From: CALHVX01 sp051027215
GTDB taxonomy: Bacteria > Pseudomonadota > Gammaproteobacteria > Pseudomonadales > Azotimanducaceae
Assembly: GCA_051027215.1 (NCBI GenBank)
Contig: JBPCXR010000262.1
Location: 1 to 64,000, forward strand
Length of the DNA: 64,000 nucleotides
Direction: 5' to 3'
The notes below the pieces were generated by a model that worked only from the letters and a program-made list of their open reading frames with translations, was not told where the DNA came from and searched no databases. The translations under genes and the position numbers were made by a program. The stretch's first letter is position 1, and every line of letters begins with the position of its first letter. Below are positions 54,937 through 63,843 of this stretch, piece by piece.

Positions 54937-54993
54937 AGATCCGGACGCGCAACGGGCAACTATGGCTCGCACCAACACAGTACCTGACCCTGA

Positions 54994-55008
54994 TTACCAA
55001 AATGGTTG
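54994..55008. promoter_or_regulatory. Second operator TTACCAAAATGGTTG
   Basis: Same layout as the neighbouring palindrome: arm TTACCA exact, a 3-nt centre, and arm TGGTTG with one or two changes from TGGTAA. It lies about 70 nt upstream of the TonB-receptor start. The 72-bp spacing between centres is close to seven helical turns. Confidence 0.6.
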
Positions 55009-55078
55009 TATTGCCCGCATTGCCTTGGCATATTGCGTGCGCAGAAGTAGACGATTCATCGATTGAGGAGAGCACTTG

Positions 55079-57382
55079 ATGATCACGCATCGCCGCGTTC
55101 TGCGGCTGACTACCTTTATTACACTCCTGACCAGTTTCTGTTTGGCACAGCCAACCCTAGCGGAAGAGGCGGACGATGCAGACTCAGTGGCCGCCCGTTA
55201 CGGTGTCCTTGAGGAAATCATCAGTACTGCACGCAAGCGCAGCGAGCCTTTGCAGGACACCCCGGTCGCTTCCACTGTGCTGAGCGGCGAAGGTCTCGAC
55301 CTGCGTTTTCACAGCGACCTAAAAACCATCGCATTCCCGGCGCCCAACGTAAACCTGGCCACGGTCAGCGCGTTCTCCAACGCCATATCGGTGTCGATCC
55401 GCGGCATCAGTAACTCCGACATCGACTCGACCGTTGATCCGCCGGTCGCCATCTTCGTTGACGGCGTCTATATGCCGCGGCCCGTGGCCAGCAGTATGGA
55501 TCTGTTCGACGTCGAACAGATCGAAGTTCTTCGTGGCCCGCAAGGCACGTTGTTCGGACGCAACACTTCTGCAGGCGCTATTCAGATCCGTACCCGCCGA
55601 CCTTCGGGTGAGTTTGGGGTGAAGGGCAAATTCACTCTGGGTGAGTACGGCCGCCAAGATGTGCGTTTAGCCGTGGACTTTCCACTGGTTGAAGGCAAAG
55701 CGGCAGGTAAGATTTCTATACTGTCGCAAAATATGGACGGCTACTATGAAAGCGCCATTGATGGTGGTGACCTCGGTGCCGAGGACATTCTGGCAATCCG
55801 CCCGATGCTGCAGTTCACGCCAACTGACAACCTCGACATCACACTGATTGGTGAATACCACAAAAACAACAGCGAACCGCGCCCGCAGCAGAATCAGTCT
55901 CCCGGCAGTCGCCTGTTGTGCGTACTGCACGGCTTTTGCGGATTCGAGCTGGGTCAAGGCGATGAATACACTGTCGAAGCGGTTGAAGCCGGTAACATCG
56001 ATGCAGAAATCTGGGGCCTCACTGGCGAAGTAAACTGGCAACTGGACAAAGGCATCGTCACCCTAATCGCCAACTACCGCGATATGGAAGAAGAGGTGGT
56101 CTACGACCCGGACGCCGTGCTCTACCCCATGTTCTTGGTTGATCGAGAGCAGCCACACAAGCAATGGTCCACCGAACTGCGTTTTGCTTCGACAGCTTGG
56201 GAGCGCTTTGATTTCATCACCGGTATCTACTTCTTCCACCAAGAGTACGATCTGGAACGCAACACCTTCCTCGCCATCGTCGCGCCTTCTCCGATCGGTC
56301 GGAACCTGAGCTTAACCGGTCAAGATCACGATGCTTTTTCTGTATTTGGCGAAGTGAATTACCACGTCAACGAAGCCCTGACTCTAACCGTGGGCGCTCG
56401 CTATAGCGACGAAGAAAAAGAATTTTACCAGCAACCCTTCGGACCGTACCCGAACGCTGGTCCACAAATCGATGTGGATGAATCCTGGGACGACTTCGGG
56501 CCGAAGTTTGGCATTCAGTACCGCTTCAATCCCGACCTCATGGCCTACGCCACCTACCAGAAGGGCTTCAAGAGCGGGGGCTTTAACGGTCGCTGCGGGC
56601 AATCGGTCACCTGTTTGCGGCCATTCGACCCAGAAGAGGTTGACGGCTACGAAGTCGGCTTGAAGGCTGATTTCCTAGACAGCCGCGTACGCACTAACCT
56701 GGCAGTGTTCTATTCTGAGTACAGCGATCTGCAACGCGGCGCAATTGTACCGCTGCCACCGGGCGCGGCTAACCCGCAGGAAACCGTTACCGACAATGCT
56801 GCCGGCGCGACCATGCAGGGCGTCGAACTGGAAGTTACTGCGATTGTTGCCGAAGGTTTTCAGATCGATTTGGCAGTCGGTTACTTGGATGCTGAGTACG
56901 ACGATTTCTGCGCTGATGTGAACGGTGCTCAAACCTTCCCTTCTCAGCCCGCCTCCAATTGCGGTGGTTCGGTAACACAGACCAACAACCTCAACGATCC
57001 CGGCGGCGCAGCAGCCTATCTAGTAGACGAGGACAACTCAGCCTTCGAGATCGCCCGAGCGCCTGAACTCAATTACTCGCTAAACGCTACTTACAATCGG
57101 CAGCTGGGCAACGGTGGTTACCTGACTTTCAACACGCGCTATACCTGGGTCGATGAGCTGTACACCGATGTCAGTGAAGCCAGCCTGCGCGATGATGTTG
57201 GTCTGCTCAACGCAAGCATCAGCTACGAAAGCCCAGAAGGCCGCTATCGCATCAGCGTTTTCGGTCAGAACATGACCAACGAAACCTATGCGGATTCGCG
57301 CACCTTGGTGCCGCCGTTGTTTGATACTCGAGCGGTCAATTCCCCTGAGCGCTACGGCATCGAACTGGCCTGGAACCTCTAG
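55079..57382 (+). CDS. TonB-dependent outer-membrane receptor
   Basis: 767 residues. A signal peptide covers about 1-28, followed by a TonB-box-like VLEEIISTARK and the plug hallmark RGPQGTLFGRNTSAGAIQIRT. The barrel ends in an aromatic strand (YGIELAWNL). GAGGAG lies 8 nt before the ATG, so a TTG directly in front is not used. It faces the XRE regulator across two operators and probably imports the substrate degraded by the thiolase/ACAD operon (inference). A strong hairpin follows its stop. Confidence 0.93.
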   Translation: MITHRRVLRLTTFITLLTSFCLAQPTLAEEADDADSVAARYGVLEEIISTARKRSEPLQDTPVASTVLSGEGLDLRFHSDLKTIAFPAPNVNLATVSAFSNAISVSIRGISNSDIDSTVDPPVAIFVDGVYMPRPVASSMDLFDVEQIEVLRGPQGTLFGRNTSAGAIQIRTRRPSGEFGVKGKFTLGEYGRQDVRLAVDFPLVEGKAAGKISILSQNMDGYYESAIDGGDLGAEDILAIRPMLQFTPTDNLDITLIGEYHKNNSEPRPQQNQSPGSRLLCVLHGFCGFELGQGDEYTVEAVEAGNIDAEIWGLTGEVNWQLDKGIVTLIANYRDMEEEVVYDPDAVLYPMFLVDREQPHKQWSTELRFASTAWERFDFITGIYFFHQEYDLERNTFLAIVAPSPIGRNLSLTGQDHDAFSVFGEVNYHVNEALTLTVGARYSDEEKEFYQQPFGPYPNAGPQIDVDESWDDFGPKFGIQYRFNPDLMAYATYQKGFKSGGFNGRCGQSVTCLRPFDPEEVDGYEVGLKADFLDSRVRTNLAVFYSEYSDLQRGAIVPLPPGAANPQETVTDNAAGATMQGVELEVTAIVAEGFQIDLAVGYLDAEYDDFCADVNGAQTFPSQPASNCGGSVTQTNNLNDPGGAAAYLVDEDNSAFEIARAPELNYSLNATYNRQLGNGGYLTFNTRYTWVDELYTDVSEASLRDDVGLLNASISYESPEGRYRISVFGQNMTNETYADSRTLVPPLFDTRAVNSPERYGIELAWNL

Positions 57383-57391
57383 CCTAGTTGT

Positions 57392-57421
57392 CGACGCTGG
57401 TGGCACTCGCCACCAGCGTCG
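57392..57421 (+). terminator. 12-bp hairpin behind the TonB receptor
   Basis: CGACGCTGGTGG and CCACCAGCGTCG form an exact 12-bp stem around a 6-nt loop, 10 nt after the stop codon. No T-run follows. As the same kind of hairpin follows the other receptor, a terminator or mRNA-end role is likely. Confidence 0.65.
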
Positions 57422-57500
57422 CTGACCTTACCCCTTCGCGCCAGTAATCACCGGCGCAACATTCTGATAGTCTGATCTGGAACCGCTAGAGCGTTCCCCT

Positions 57501-58460
57501 ATGAGCAATCACAACCAGCCACTGGGCGGCAACCAGATGCCGCGTTTTGCTGGCATCGCGACCATGATGCGCTTGCCACAGCAGCAGTCTGCGAAAGGTT
57601 TGGATGCCTGTTTTGTTGGGGTGCCGTTCGACTTGGGCACTTCATTGCGTTCCGGTGCGCGCTTTGGTCCGCGGGACATTCGTGCCAACTCGGTACTCAT
57701 TCGTCCCTATCTCATGGCGACCCGAGCACAACCCTTCGACTCGCTACAGGTGGCAGACATTGGCGACATCGCCATCAATCCCTTTGACCTGCACAAATCC
57801 ATCGAGATCATCGAAGACGCTTACGATGATATTCTCGGGCATGACTGCAAGCCTCTCACCATAGGTGGTGATCACACCATCGTGTTACCAATACTGCGGG
57901 CGATGAAACGTAAGCATGGCCCGGTGGGGGTGGTGCACGTAGACGCCCACGCCGACATCAACGATGAAATGTTTGGCGAACGCATTGCGCACGGCACGCC
58001 GTTTAGACGAGCTGTGGAAGAAGGGCTGCTCGACTGTAAGCGGGTGGCGCAAATCGGTTTGCGCGCAACGGGTTATGGGCCAGATGATTTCGACTGGCCC
58101 CGAGCTCAAGGCTTTCGCGTTGTGCAGGCCGAAGAATGCTGGCACCAATCGCTCACCCCGCTTATGGCAGAGATCCGCGCCATGATTGGCCAAGGACCCG
58201 TGTACCTTAGCTTTGACATCGACGGCATCGATCCGGCCTATGCCCCGGGCACCGGCACACCCGAGATCGGCGGGCTCACCGTGCCACAGGCCATGGAGAT
58301 CATCCGTGGCTGCCGTGGCATGAATATTGTCGGAGGCGATTTAGTCGAAGTGGCGCCAGCTTACGATCCGTTTGGCACGACCTCGCTGCTGGCCGCGAAC
58401 TTGCTGTTCGAAATGCTCTGCGTGCTACCCGGCGTTGCCAGTGAGGTAACGCCAACGTAG
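57501..58460 (+). CDS. gbuA: Guanidinobutyrase (agmatinase/arginase family)
   Basis: 319 residues. NQPLGGNQMPRFAGIATMMRLP and GTSLRSGARFGPRDIRANSV closely follow Pseudomonas GbuA. The binuclear Mn ligands are His125 (IGGDHT), Asp148/His150/Asp152 (DAHAD) and the Asp pair in SFDIDGIDPAYAPGTGTPE. It hydrolyses 4-guanidinobutyrate to 4-aminobutyrate and urea. Related guanidino substrates cannot be excluded. The ribosome-binding site is weak. It stands alone between the TonB hairpin and a flavoprotein gene. Confidence 0.9.
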   Translation: MSNHNQPLGGNQMPRFAGIATMMRLPQQQSAKGLDACFVGVPFDLGTSLRSGARFGPRDIRANSVLIRPYLMATRAQPFDSLQVADIGDIAINPFDLHKSIEIIEDAYDDILGHDCKPLTIGGDHTIVLPILRAMKRKHGPVGVVHVDAHADINDEMFGERIAHGTPFRRAVEEGLLDCKRVAQIGLRATGYGPDDFDWPRAQGFRVVQAEECWHQSLTPLMAEIRAMIGQGPVYLSFDIDGIDPAYAPGTGTPEIGGLTVPQAMEIIRGCRGMNIVGGDLVEVAPAYDPFGTTSLLAANLLFEMLCVLPGVASEVTPT

Positions 58461-58520
58461 CGGCGGCGCGATCAGCGCGTTAGGATCGAATCAAGCCTCC
58501 ATACACTCGGGAGCACGAAC

Positions 58521-60473
58521 GTGTACGAACAGCTATTCGAACCAATTCAGGTTGGTGGCGTGGTCATTCCCAATCGCATCGTCCGCGCACCTCACGGCAC
58601 GCACCTTAAGGGCGAAGACCTGATCGCTTACCACGAAGCCCGCGCTCGCGGGGGCGTGGGCATGTCCACCGTTTCTGCTACCAGCGTGCACCCCATGGCG
58701 CCTGACAACATTCCGCTGTGGAGCGATAAGTGCATGGGCTTTCTCGAGGCACTGAGCAGCCGGGTGCATCAGCACGGCATGAAAATGTTCCACCAGATTT
58801 ATCACCCAGGCGCGGGTCAAGGCGAGGCTACCCACGCCGGCGAAAACTGGTCGGCCAGCGAGATTCCAAATCCGATGGCTGGCTTAGTGCCGGTAGCCAT
58901 GACCAAAACCATGATCGATGATCTGGTTGCGCACTTCGCCGCTGCAGCCAGGCGCATTCGCGATGCTGGTATGGACGGCGTCGACATTCATGCCTCCAGT
59001 GGTTACCTGCTACACGAGTTCCTCTCACCGGCTCTTAACCAGCGCGAAGATGCGTACGGGGGTTCCGCACAGAACCGCCTGCGCTTACTTCTCGAAGTGA
59101 TTACCGCCGTCCGCGAGGCAGTTGGCGAGGGGGACTTTGCCGTCGGCGTGCGCTTACCCAATGAAGATTTCGTGCCTGGCGGGATCACCTCGGAGCTCGC
59201 TCGGGAGATGGCCGAGGCCGTAGACCCTCTCGTAGACTATGTCTCACTTCACATGGGCGCCTATTGGCGTTTCCACAAACTGATCGCCCCAGCAGATGAT
59301 CCGCTGGGTATCGAGATGAAACCAAACGCCAACATTCGGCCGGCAATCACCAAGCCCGCCATGGTCACCGGTCGCATCATGACAATGGACCACGCAGACC
59401 ACATCGTTCGATCTGGGGAAGCCGATCTCGTTTCAATGGTTCGAGCATTGATTGCGGACCCCGAATTGGTCAACAAAGCGCGGCGCGGCGAAGAACATCG
59501 CATTCGACCCTGCATCGGTTCCAACATGGGATGTGTCGGCCGCTTGATGTCCGGCCAAGGGCTCAGCTGTGTGGTCAACGTGGCAGCAGCGATGGAATCG
59601 AAGGTGACCCAAGAACCTGAAGAACCCACTGCAGAACCAAAGCACATTTTAGTGGTCGGTGGTGGACCCGCGGGAATGGAGTTTGCCCGTACAGCAGCCT
59701 TGCGCGGTCATCGGGTGACGTTGCACGAGGCGACCAAGCGCCTGGGTGGACAAGTCAACATGGCGGGCAGCGCGCCCCACCGCGGTGACATCGGCGCTAT
59801 TTCTCAATGGCTTGCCGATGAACTGGAATATTTGCAGGTTGATGTGCGACTGAACTCCTTGGTGGATGAATCCACGCTCGCGCAAATGGATCCCGATGCC
59901 GTGGTGCTCGCCACCGGCACATCACCTCGCACTGATGGCTTCCAAGTATCATCTCCTTCGGTACCGCTTTCGGGTCACGATCTTCCCCACGTGCACAATT
60001 CCTGGGATTTGTTTGGCTACGGCGAGCCGGTAGATATCCAGGGCCCGGCGTTGGTGTTCGACGATACAGGTTCCTTCGAAGCCATCTCCGTAGCCGATGT
60101 GCTGCTGCAAGCGGGTGTGCATGTCACTATGGTGTCGAGACTTAATAGTATGGGAGAGAGCCTACCTTTTCCGCCCGTCACTGTTGGCGCGGCGAAAGAA
60201 CGCTTACTCTCCGGAGACTTCGACTTTATTGGCGGCCACTACTTGCGCGAAATTCACCCAGAATCAGTCGACATCGGGGTGCTCTACACCGAGCGATTGC
60301 GCTCGATTGCGGCAAAAACCGTCATCATCGTCTCGCACAACCAACCCAATCGATCTTTGGCAACGGCTTTAGCGGACAGCAACGTTGCCGTACATCTGAT
60401 CGGAGACGTTCAGGGTCGCAACAACATACGCAATGCCATCCACTCTGGCGCTCTCTTGGGTCGCGCTATTTGA
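58521..60473 (+). CDS. Old-yellow-enzyme / 2,4-dienoyl-CoA-reductase-like flavoprotein
   Basis: 650 residues. An FMN TIM barrel (about 1-330; VDIHASSGYLLHEFLSPALNQREDAYGG, SLVDYVSLHMG-like region) is followed by the iron-sulfur segment and an FAD/NAD(P) part (HILVVGGGPAGMEFARTAALRGHRVTLHEA). The family binds 4Fe-4S with C-x2-C-x3-C-x11-C. Here the residues are Cys331, Ser334, Cys338 and Cys350, so one ligand is replaced. It would reduce an activated C=C bond or demethylate an amine. It begins with GTG. Convergent with the P450 gene. Confidence 0.86.
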   Translation: MYEQLFEPIQVGGVVIPNRIVRAPHGTHLKGEDLIAYHEARARGGVGMSTVSATSVHPMAPDNIPLWSDKCMGFLEALSSRVHQHGMKMFHQIYHPGAGQGEATHAGENWSASEIPNPMAGLVPVAMTKTMIDDLVAHFAAAARRIRDAGMDGVDIHASSGYLLHEFLSPALNQREDAYGGSAQNRLRLLLEVITAVREAVGEGDFAVGVRLPNEDFVPGGITSELAREMAEAVDPLVDYVSLHMGAYWRFHKLIAPADDPLGIEMKPNANIRPAITKPAMVTGRIMTMDHADHIVRSGEADLVSMVRALIADPELVNKARRGEEHRIRPCIGSNMGCVGRLMSGQGLSCVVNVAAAMESKVTQEPEEPTAEPKHILVVGGGPAGMEFARTAALRGHRVTLHEATKRLGGQVNMAGSAPHRGDIGAISQWLADELEYLQVDVRLNSLVDESTLAQMDPDAVVLATGTSPRTDGFQVSSPSVPLSGHDLPHVHNSWDLFGYGEPVDIQGPALVFDDTGSFEAISVADVLLQAGVHVTMVSRLNSMGESLPFPPVTVGAAKERLLSGDFDFIGGHYLREIHPESVDIGVLYTERLRSIAAKTVIIVSHNQPNRSLATALADSNVAVHLIGDVQGRNNIRNAIHSGALLGRAI

Positions 60474-60489
60474 GACGCGCTATTTGAGT
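60462..60489. repeat. Tandem 14-bp duplication over a stop codon
   Basis: CGCGCTATTTGAG(A/T) occurs twice in direct contact. The first copy contains the flavoprotein stop TGA. It is probably a recent slippage or duplication event at the gene end. Confidence 0.7.
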
Positions 60490-60494
60490 CGCGT

Positions 60495-61763
60495 TTAGGC
60501 TGGGTTAAAGCGCAGATGAATCTGGCAGAGCGCACGCATCCACATGCCCTTGATGTGCTCGTAGTTGTCTTTCTCTGGCATGGGCGAGATCGATGCGAGT
60601 CGCTGCAACAGAATTTCCCAAGCCCAATTCTGCTCTAGACGAGACAGGGTTGCTCCCGGGCAAACGTGCTCACCAAGACCAAACGCTAAGTGCCGACCCG
60701 CATTCTTGCGCTCCAGTTCCGGCAGGTCCGGCTTAGGAAACCGAGCGGGATCGTGGTTGCCCGCGCCGTAGCGAATGCTCAAGGTCGCGCCCTTTGCTAA
60801 CGAGACACCCGCAAGCTCGGTATCTTCGCTCACAAAGCGAAACAGCCCCTGGGTGGGTGATTCAATGCGCAGGGTTTCTTCGACGAAATTTTTGATTCGG
60901 CCAGGCTCAGAGCGCAACTGTTGTTCGACCTGCGGGTAGCGAAACAGCAGCCACAAACCATTAGCAATCGCGAAGGCGGTGGTCTCGTTACCACCAATCA
61001 ACAAGTGATCCGTAATACCGATCACCTCAGTATCCGTCAGCTTGCGCTGTTTGCCGGTCTCGACATCCTCCACTTCCGCACTGAGCAAATGGGAGATGAT
61101 GTCATTTTTGGGGTTCTTGCGTTTGTCTTGCATGGTGTCGTAAATGTAGTGCTGCAGCTCAATGTGTTTTTCTACTGCCTCCAGTTCCTGCTCCAGCGTC
61201 AGGCCCCTCGAAAACGGTAGTACCCATGCCGCCGACCATTGCTTCAGCTGCGGAAGGTCCATGCGCGGAAAGCCGAGAAACTCAGCAATTACGATCATCG
61301 GCAGTGGCTCAGCGAACTGCTTCATGAACTCGATCTCGCCGTCATCGATCCAGGAATCGATCAGCTCGTTGATGGTTGCACGCACAAACGGCTCGCGACG
61401 TTTGATCTGCGTCGCACTGAGCTTAGGATCAACTAGCGCTCGGTAGTGCTTGTGCTTGGGCAGATTCTCGCCCAGGGGGGTATAGCGCCGCCAACCCTTT
61501 TGCTCGTACAGTTCCCGCGCTTCGGCAAACTTCAACAGCGGTTCGGTGTCGTTCAAATCCGGGCCAGCAGTGAACAGCGTCGGTCGCCGCAACACATACT
61601 CAATGTCTTCATAGCGGGTGAGCACATGCGAGCCCAACTGCGGCATGTAATAGACAGGCGACTCATCGCGCAGCACGTCGTACGCCTCAAACCAGTTTTC
61701 CTGAACCAGTGGATCCATGAAGTCGATGTCTTTGGCTTTTGTGTAGGGACAACCTCGAGACAT
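60495..61763 (-). CDS. Cytochrome P450 (bacterial class I type)
   Basis: 422 residues. I-helix IGGNETTAF, K-helix EETLR and haem loop FGLGEHVCPGATLSRLE (Cys about 368) are intact. It is soluble, with no membrane anchor. The start is the ATG with AGGAG 7 nt before it; the longer frame would lack a site. No redox partner gene is adjacent. It differs clearly from the P450 at 24-25 kb, so the window carries two unrelated monooxygenases. Substrate unknown. Confidence 0.93.
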   Translation of the reverse strand: MSRGCPYTKAKDIDFMDPLVQENWFEAYDVLRDESPVYYMPQLGSHVLTRYEDIEYVLRRPTLFTAGPDLNDTEPLLKFAEARELYEQKGWRRYTPLGENLPKHKHYRALVDPKLSATQIKRREPFVRATINELIDSWIDDGEIEFMKQFAEPLPMIVIAEFLGFPRMDLPQLKQWSAAWVLPFSRGLTLEQELEAVEKHIELQHYIYDTMQDKRKNPKNDIISHLLSAEVEDVETGKQRKLTDTEVIGITDHLLIGGNETTAFAIANGLWLLFRYPQVEQQLRSEPGRIKNFVEETLRIESPTQGLFRFVSEDTELAGVSLAKGATLSIRYGAGNHDPARFPKPDLPELERKNAGRHLAFGLGEHVCPGATLSRLEQNWAWEILLQRLASISPMPEKDNYEHIKGMWMRALCQIHLRFNPA

Positions 61764-61813
61764 TACCGTACTCCTGTAAAAGTTTGATCCTATGACATCG
61801 ACTCTACGACTGC

Positions 61814-62617
61814 TTAGATATTCAAGGCGAGAGTCTCGATTCGAATGGCCGCATCGTAGAGCTGCGCCGCAGTAAAATCCACGGAACCTTGGGGAGCCAA
61901 GCTGGGCCACATAGGCGCGAGTTCATCCAATACATCCTGAATTGCCGCGGCGACAGCCACGCTCTGATCGTCCGCCGAGAATGCCGAGGAGCGCGCCCAG
62001 ACTTTGGCGATTTCAGTAAATCCGTAGGCGTCCTGATACTCATGCAGGTTGTTGGTAGCGCCATCCACAATACCAATGGCGTATTCATCAGCTGCGGTCC
62101 GTAGCAGAGCAACGATGACTTTAGCGATGTTTGCAGGGCTGTCAATGTTCGCTCCGTGCTCACACGCGGCGATTTGTGCCTGTAGCTGATCGTACGCAAC
62201 CTGCACCTCTTCTCGTGGCGCTCGTGCGCTAACGCGATCAGCCAGGTGGCTTAGCGGCTCGGCGAAGCCCGCAACACCTCTTGCTTCGAAGGCATCGACT
62301 AAGGTGCTGTATAGCTCCGCCTTTGGATGCTTCATGTGGGTTTCTGCCATTACCGGGAGATCTTTGAGATATAGCTGATGCCCCACCCACAAGTGGCCCC
62401 GCATTAAACCGATTTGCGCAAGGTAAGCCACATCATCTTCGATGATCAGGCTAGCTTGAGATTCGCTTATACCTGCACCCATTGGCAGCGCGGTCGACTC
62501 GGTCTGGTTAAGCACGGATGCCTGAGTCGCCTCACCTGGGTTCGGTTCACAGCCAGCCAACACGATAACGGCCAGCAGACTACTGGTTTCCAGTGATTTC
62601 CAAACTCCTCGCTGCAT
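61814..62617 (-). CDS. Lipoprotein of unknown function
   Basis: 267 residues. The signal ends at a lipobox (LAVIVLAGCE). The mature protein is mainly helical and contains a His-rich stretch: LMRGHLWVGHQLYLKDLPVMAETHMKHP. The His and Met residues could bind metal (inference). GAGAGG precedes the chosen ATG by about 10 nt; a TTG six codons upstream is possible. It lies 50 nt upstream of the P450 on the same strand, so the two may be cotranscribed. I do not recognise the family. Confidence 0.7.
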   Translation of the reverse strand: MQRGVWKSLETSSLLAVIVLAGCEPNPGEATQASVLNQTESTALPMGAGISESQASLIIEDDVAYLAQIGLMRGHLWVGHQLYLKDLPVMAETHMKHPKAELYSTLVDAFEARGVAGFAEPLSHLADRVSARAPREEVQVAYDQLQAQIAACEHGANIDSPANIAKVIVALLRTAADEYAIGIVDGATNNLHEYQDAYGFTEIAKVWARSSAFSADDQSVAVAAAIQDVLDELAPMWPSLAPQGSVDFTAAQLYDAAIRIETLALNI

Positions 62618-62693
62618 TCTAGTCCGGCCTCTCAAACGTGCATGTATTGTGCAATCGGTCGCGATTGTACTGCGAATGGGCCAAACTCAACAC

Positions 62694-62846
62694 ATGAAGA
62701 TTGGCCTAACAAATCCTAGGTTGCGAACAACGCCTGTTATTCGAGCTCTCCTGTGTGATGACAACGCTACCCCAAACAGCTACCTCGAATTCCTGCGCCA
62801 AACCAACGTTCGCTATCCCTCACTGCGCCAGTGGGCGGAAGACTAA
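62694..62846 (+). CDS. Possible 50-residue protein of unknown function
   Basis: A short frame with unremarkable, protein-like composition ending LRQTNVRYPSLRQWAED. There is no clear ribosome-binding site. It lies between the lipoprotein (divergent) and a crotonase gene. It could be real or chance. Confidence 0.25.
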   Translation: MKIGLTNPRLRTTPVIRALLCDDNATPNSYLEFLRQTNVRYPSLRQWAED

Positions 62847-62888
62847 GCCCGCGGTACCATGGGCACATTCTCAACAATCGAGTAGCCC

Positions 62889-63734
62889 ATGGACCAGATC
62901 CTGTTCAGCAAGAACGACCATGTCGCCACATTAACTTTTAATCGGCCCAAACAGCGCAACGCCTATACCCCGGAGATGTCCAACCGGCTCACTGAGTATC
63001 TGCGCGAGTGTGATCAAGATCCCGACGTCAGGGTGGTGATCATCACCGGCGCTGGTGATGCTTTCTGCGTCGGCTTGGACATGAATGATGTTCGTGAGCG
63101 CGGCGGCAGCCCAGCAAAGGCAACAGCCAACCGCCCAACCCAAAGAGTGCTGCGAACCTATCCGTTTCAAATCAGCAAGCCGGTAATCTGCGCGATTAAT
63201 GGGGCGGCCGGTGGCTTCGGTGCAGCCTATCCACTGACCTGCGATATTCGTCTCGCCGCAGAGGACGCCAGCATTGCCTTCTCATTCGTTAAGTGGGGCC
63301 TGATTCCAGAGATGGGCGCAACTTGGACGCTGCCGCGCTTGATTGGAATCGAGAAGACCAGCGATCTACTGCTCACTGGTCGTAAGATCAGCGGCAAAGA
63401 AGCGCAAGAAATTGGTTTGGTATTACGCGCCGTTCCCAAGGCGGAACTGCTTGCCGAAGCCCAACGTCTAGCCAGCGAAATTGCCCAGGGTTCATCGCCC
63501 TCGGCCGTCTCGGTAGTTAAACGCATGACTTGGGGGCGCATGATGGACGAAGGCGAACTGTACCGGGCCATTTACGAAGACGACGATGCCATCGCCTGGT
63601 CGATCAACGGGCCGGATGCGGCAGAAGGCAATGCCGCATTTTTCGAAAAGCGACCTGCCGAGTGGGCTGCTGTGAATCCAACAGCGCTGCCCGCTTTCGG
63701 TAAGCGAAACGCTAACCCTTTTGGCGCAGGGTAA
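62889..63734 (+). CDS. Enoyl-CoA hydratase/isomerase
   Basis: 281 residues. LTFNRPKQRNAYTPEM, AFCVGLDMNDV (oxyanion loop) and INGAAGGFGAAYPLTCDIRLA are crotonase landmarks, and WGLIPEMGATWTLPRLIG holds the catalytic-type Glu. It is likely a hydratase or isomerase in acyl-CoA breakdown. The ribosome-binding site is weak. It is followed by purU after a 109-nt gap and is probably a separate unit. Confidence 0.9.
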   Translation: MDQILFSKNDHVATLTFNRPKQRNAYTPEMSNRLTEYLRECDQDPDVRVVIITGAGDAFCVGLDMNDVRERGGSPAKATANRPTQRVLRTYPFQISKPVICAINGAAGGFGAAYPLTCDIRLAAEDASIAFSFVKWGLIPEMGATWTLPRLIGIEKTSDLLLTGRKISGKEAQEIGLVLRAVPKAELLAEAQRLASEIAQGSSPSAVSVVKRMTWGRMMDEGELYRAIYEDDDAIAWSINGPDAAEGNAAFFEKRPAEWAAVNPTALPAFGKRNANPFGAG

Positions 63735-63843
63735 GGTCACCTCTAACGTATTTGCACTGTGAGTCGCAGATTTTGGCGTCTGGTTTGTTAAGCTATCGGC
63801 CAATTTCAGTCAGGCCAGTATCGGTTCATACCGGGCACCTCAC

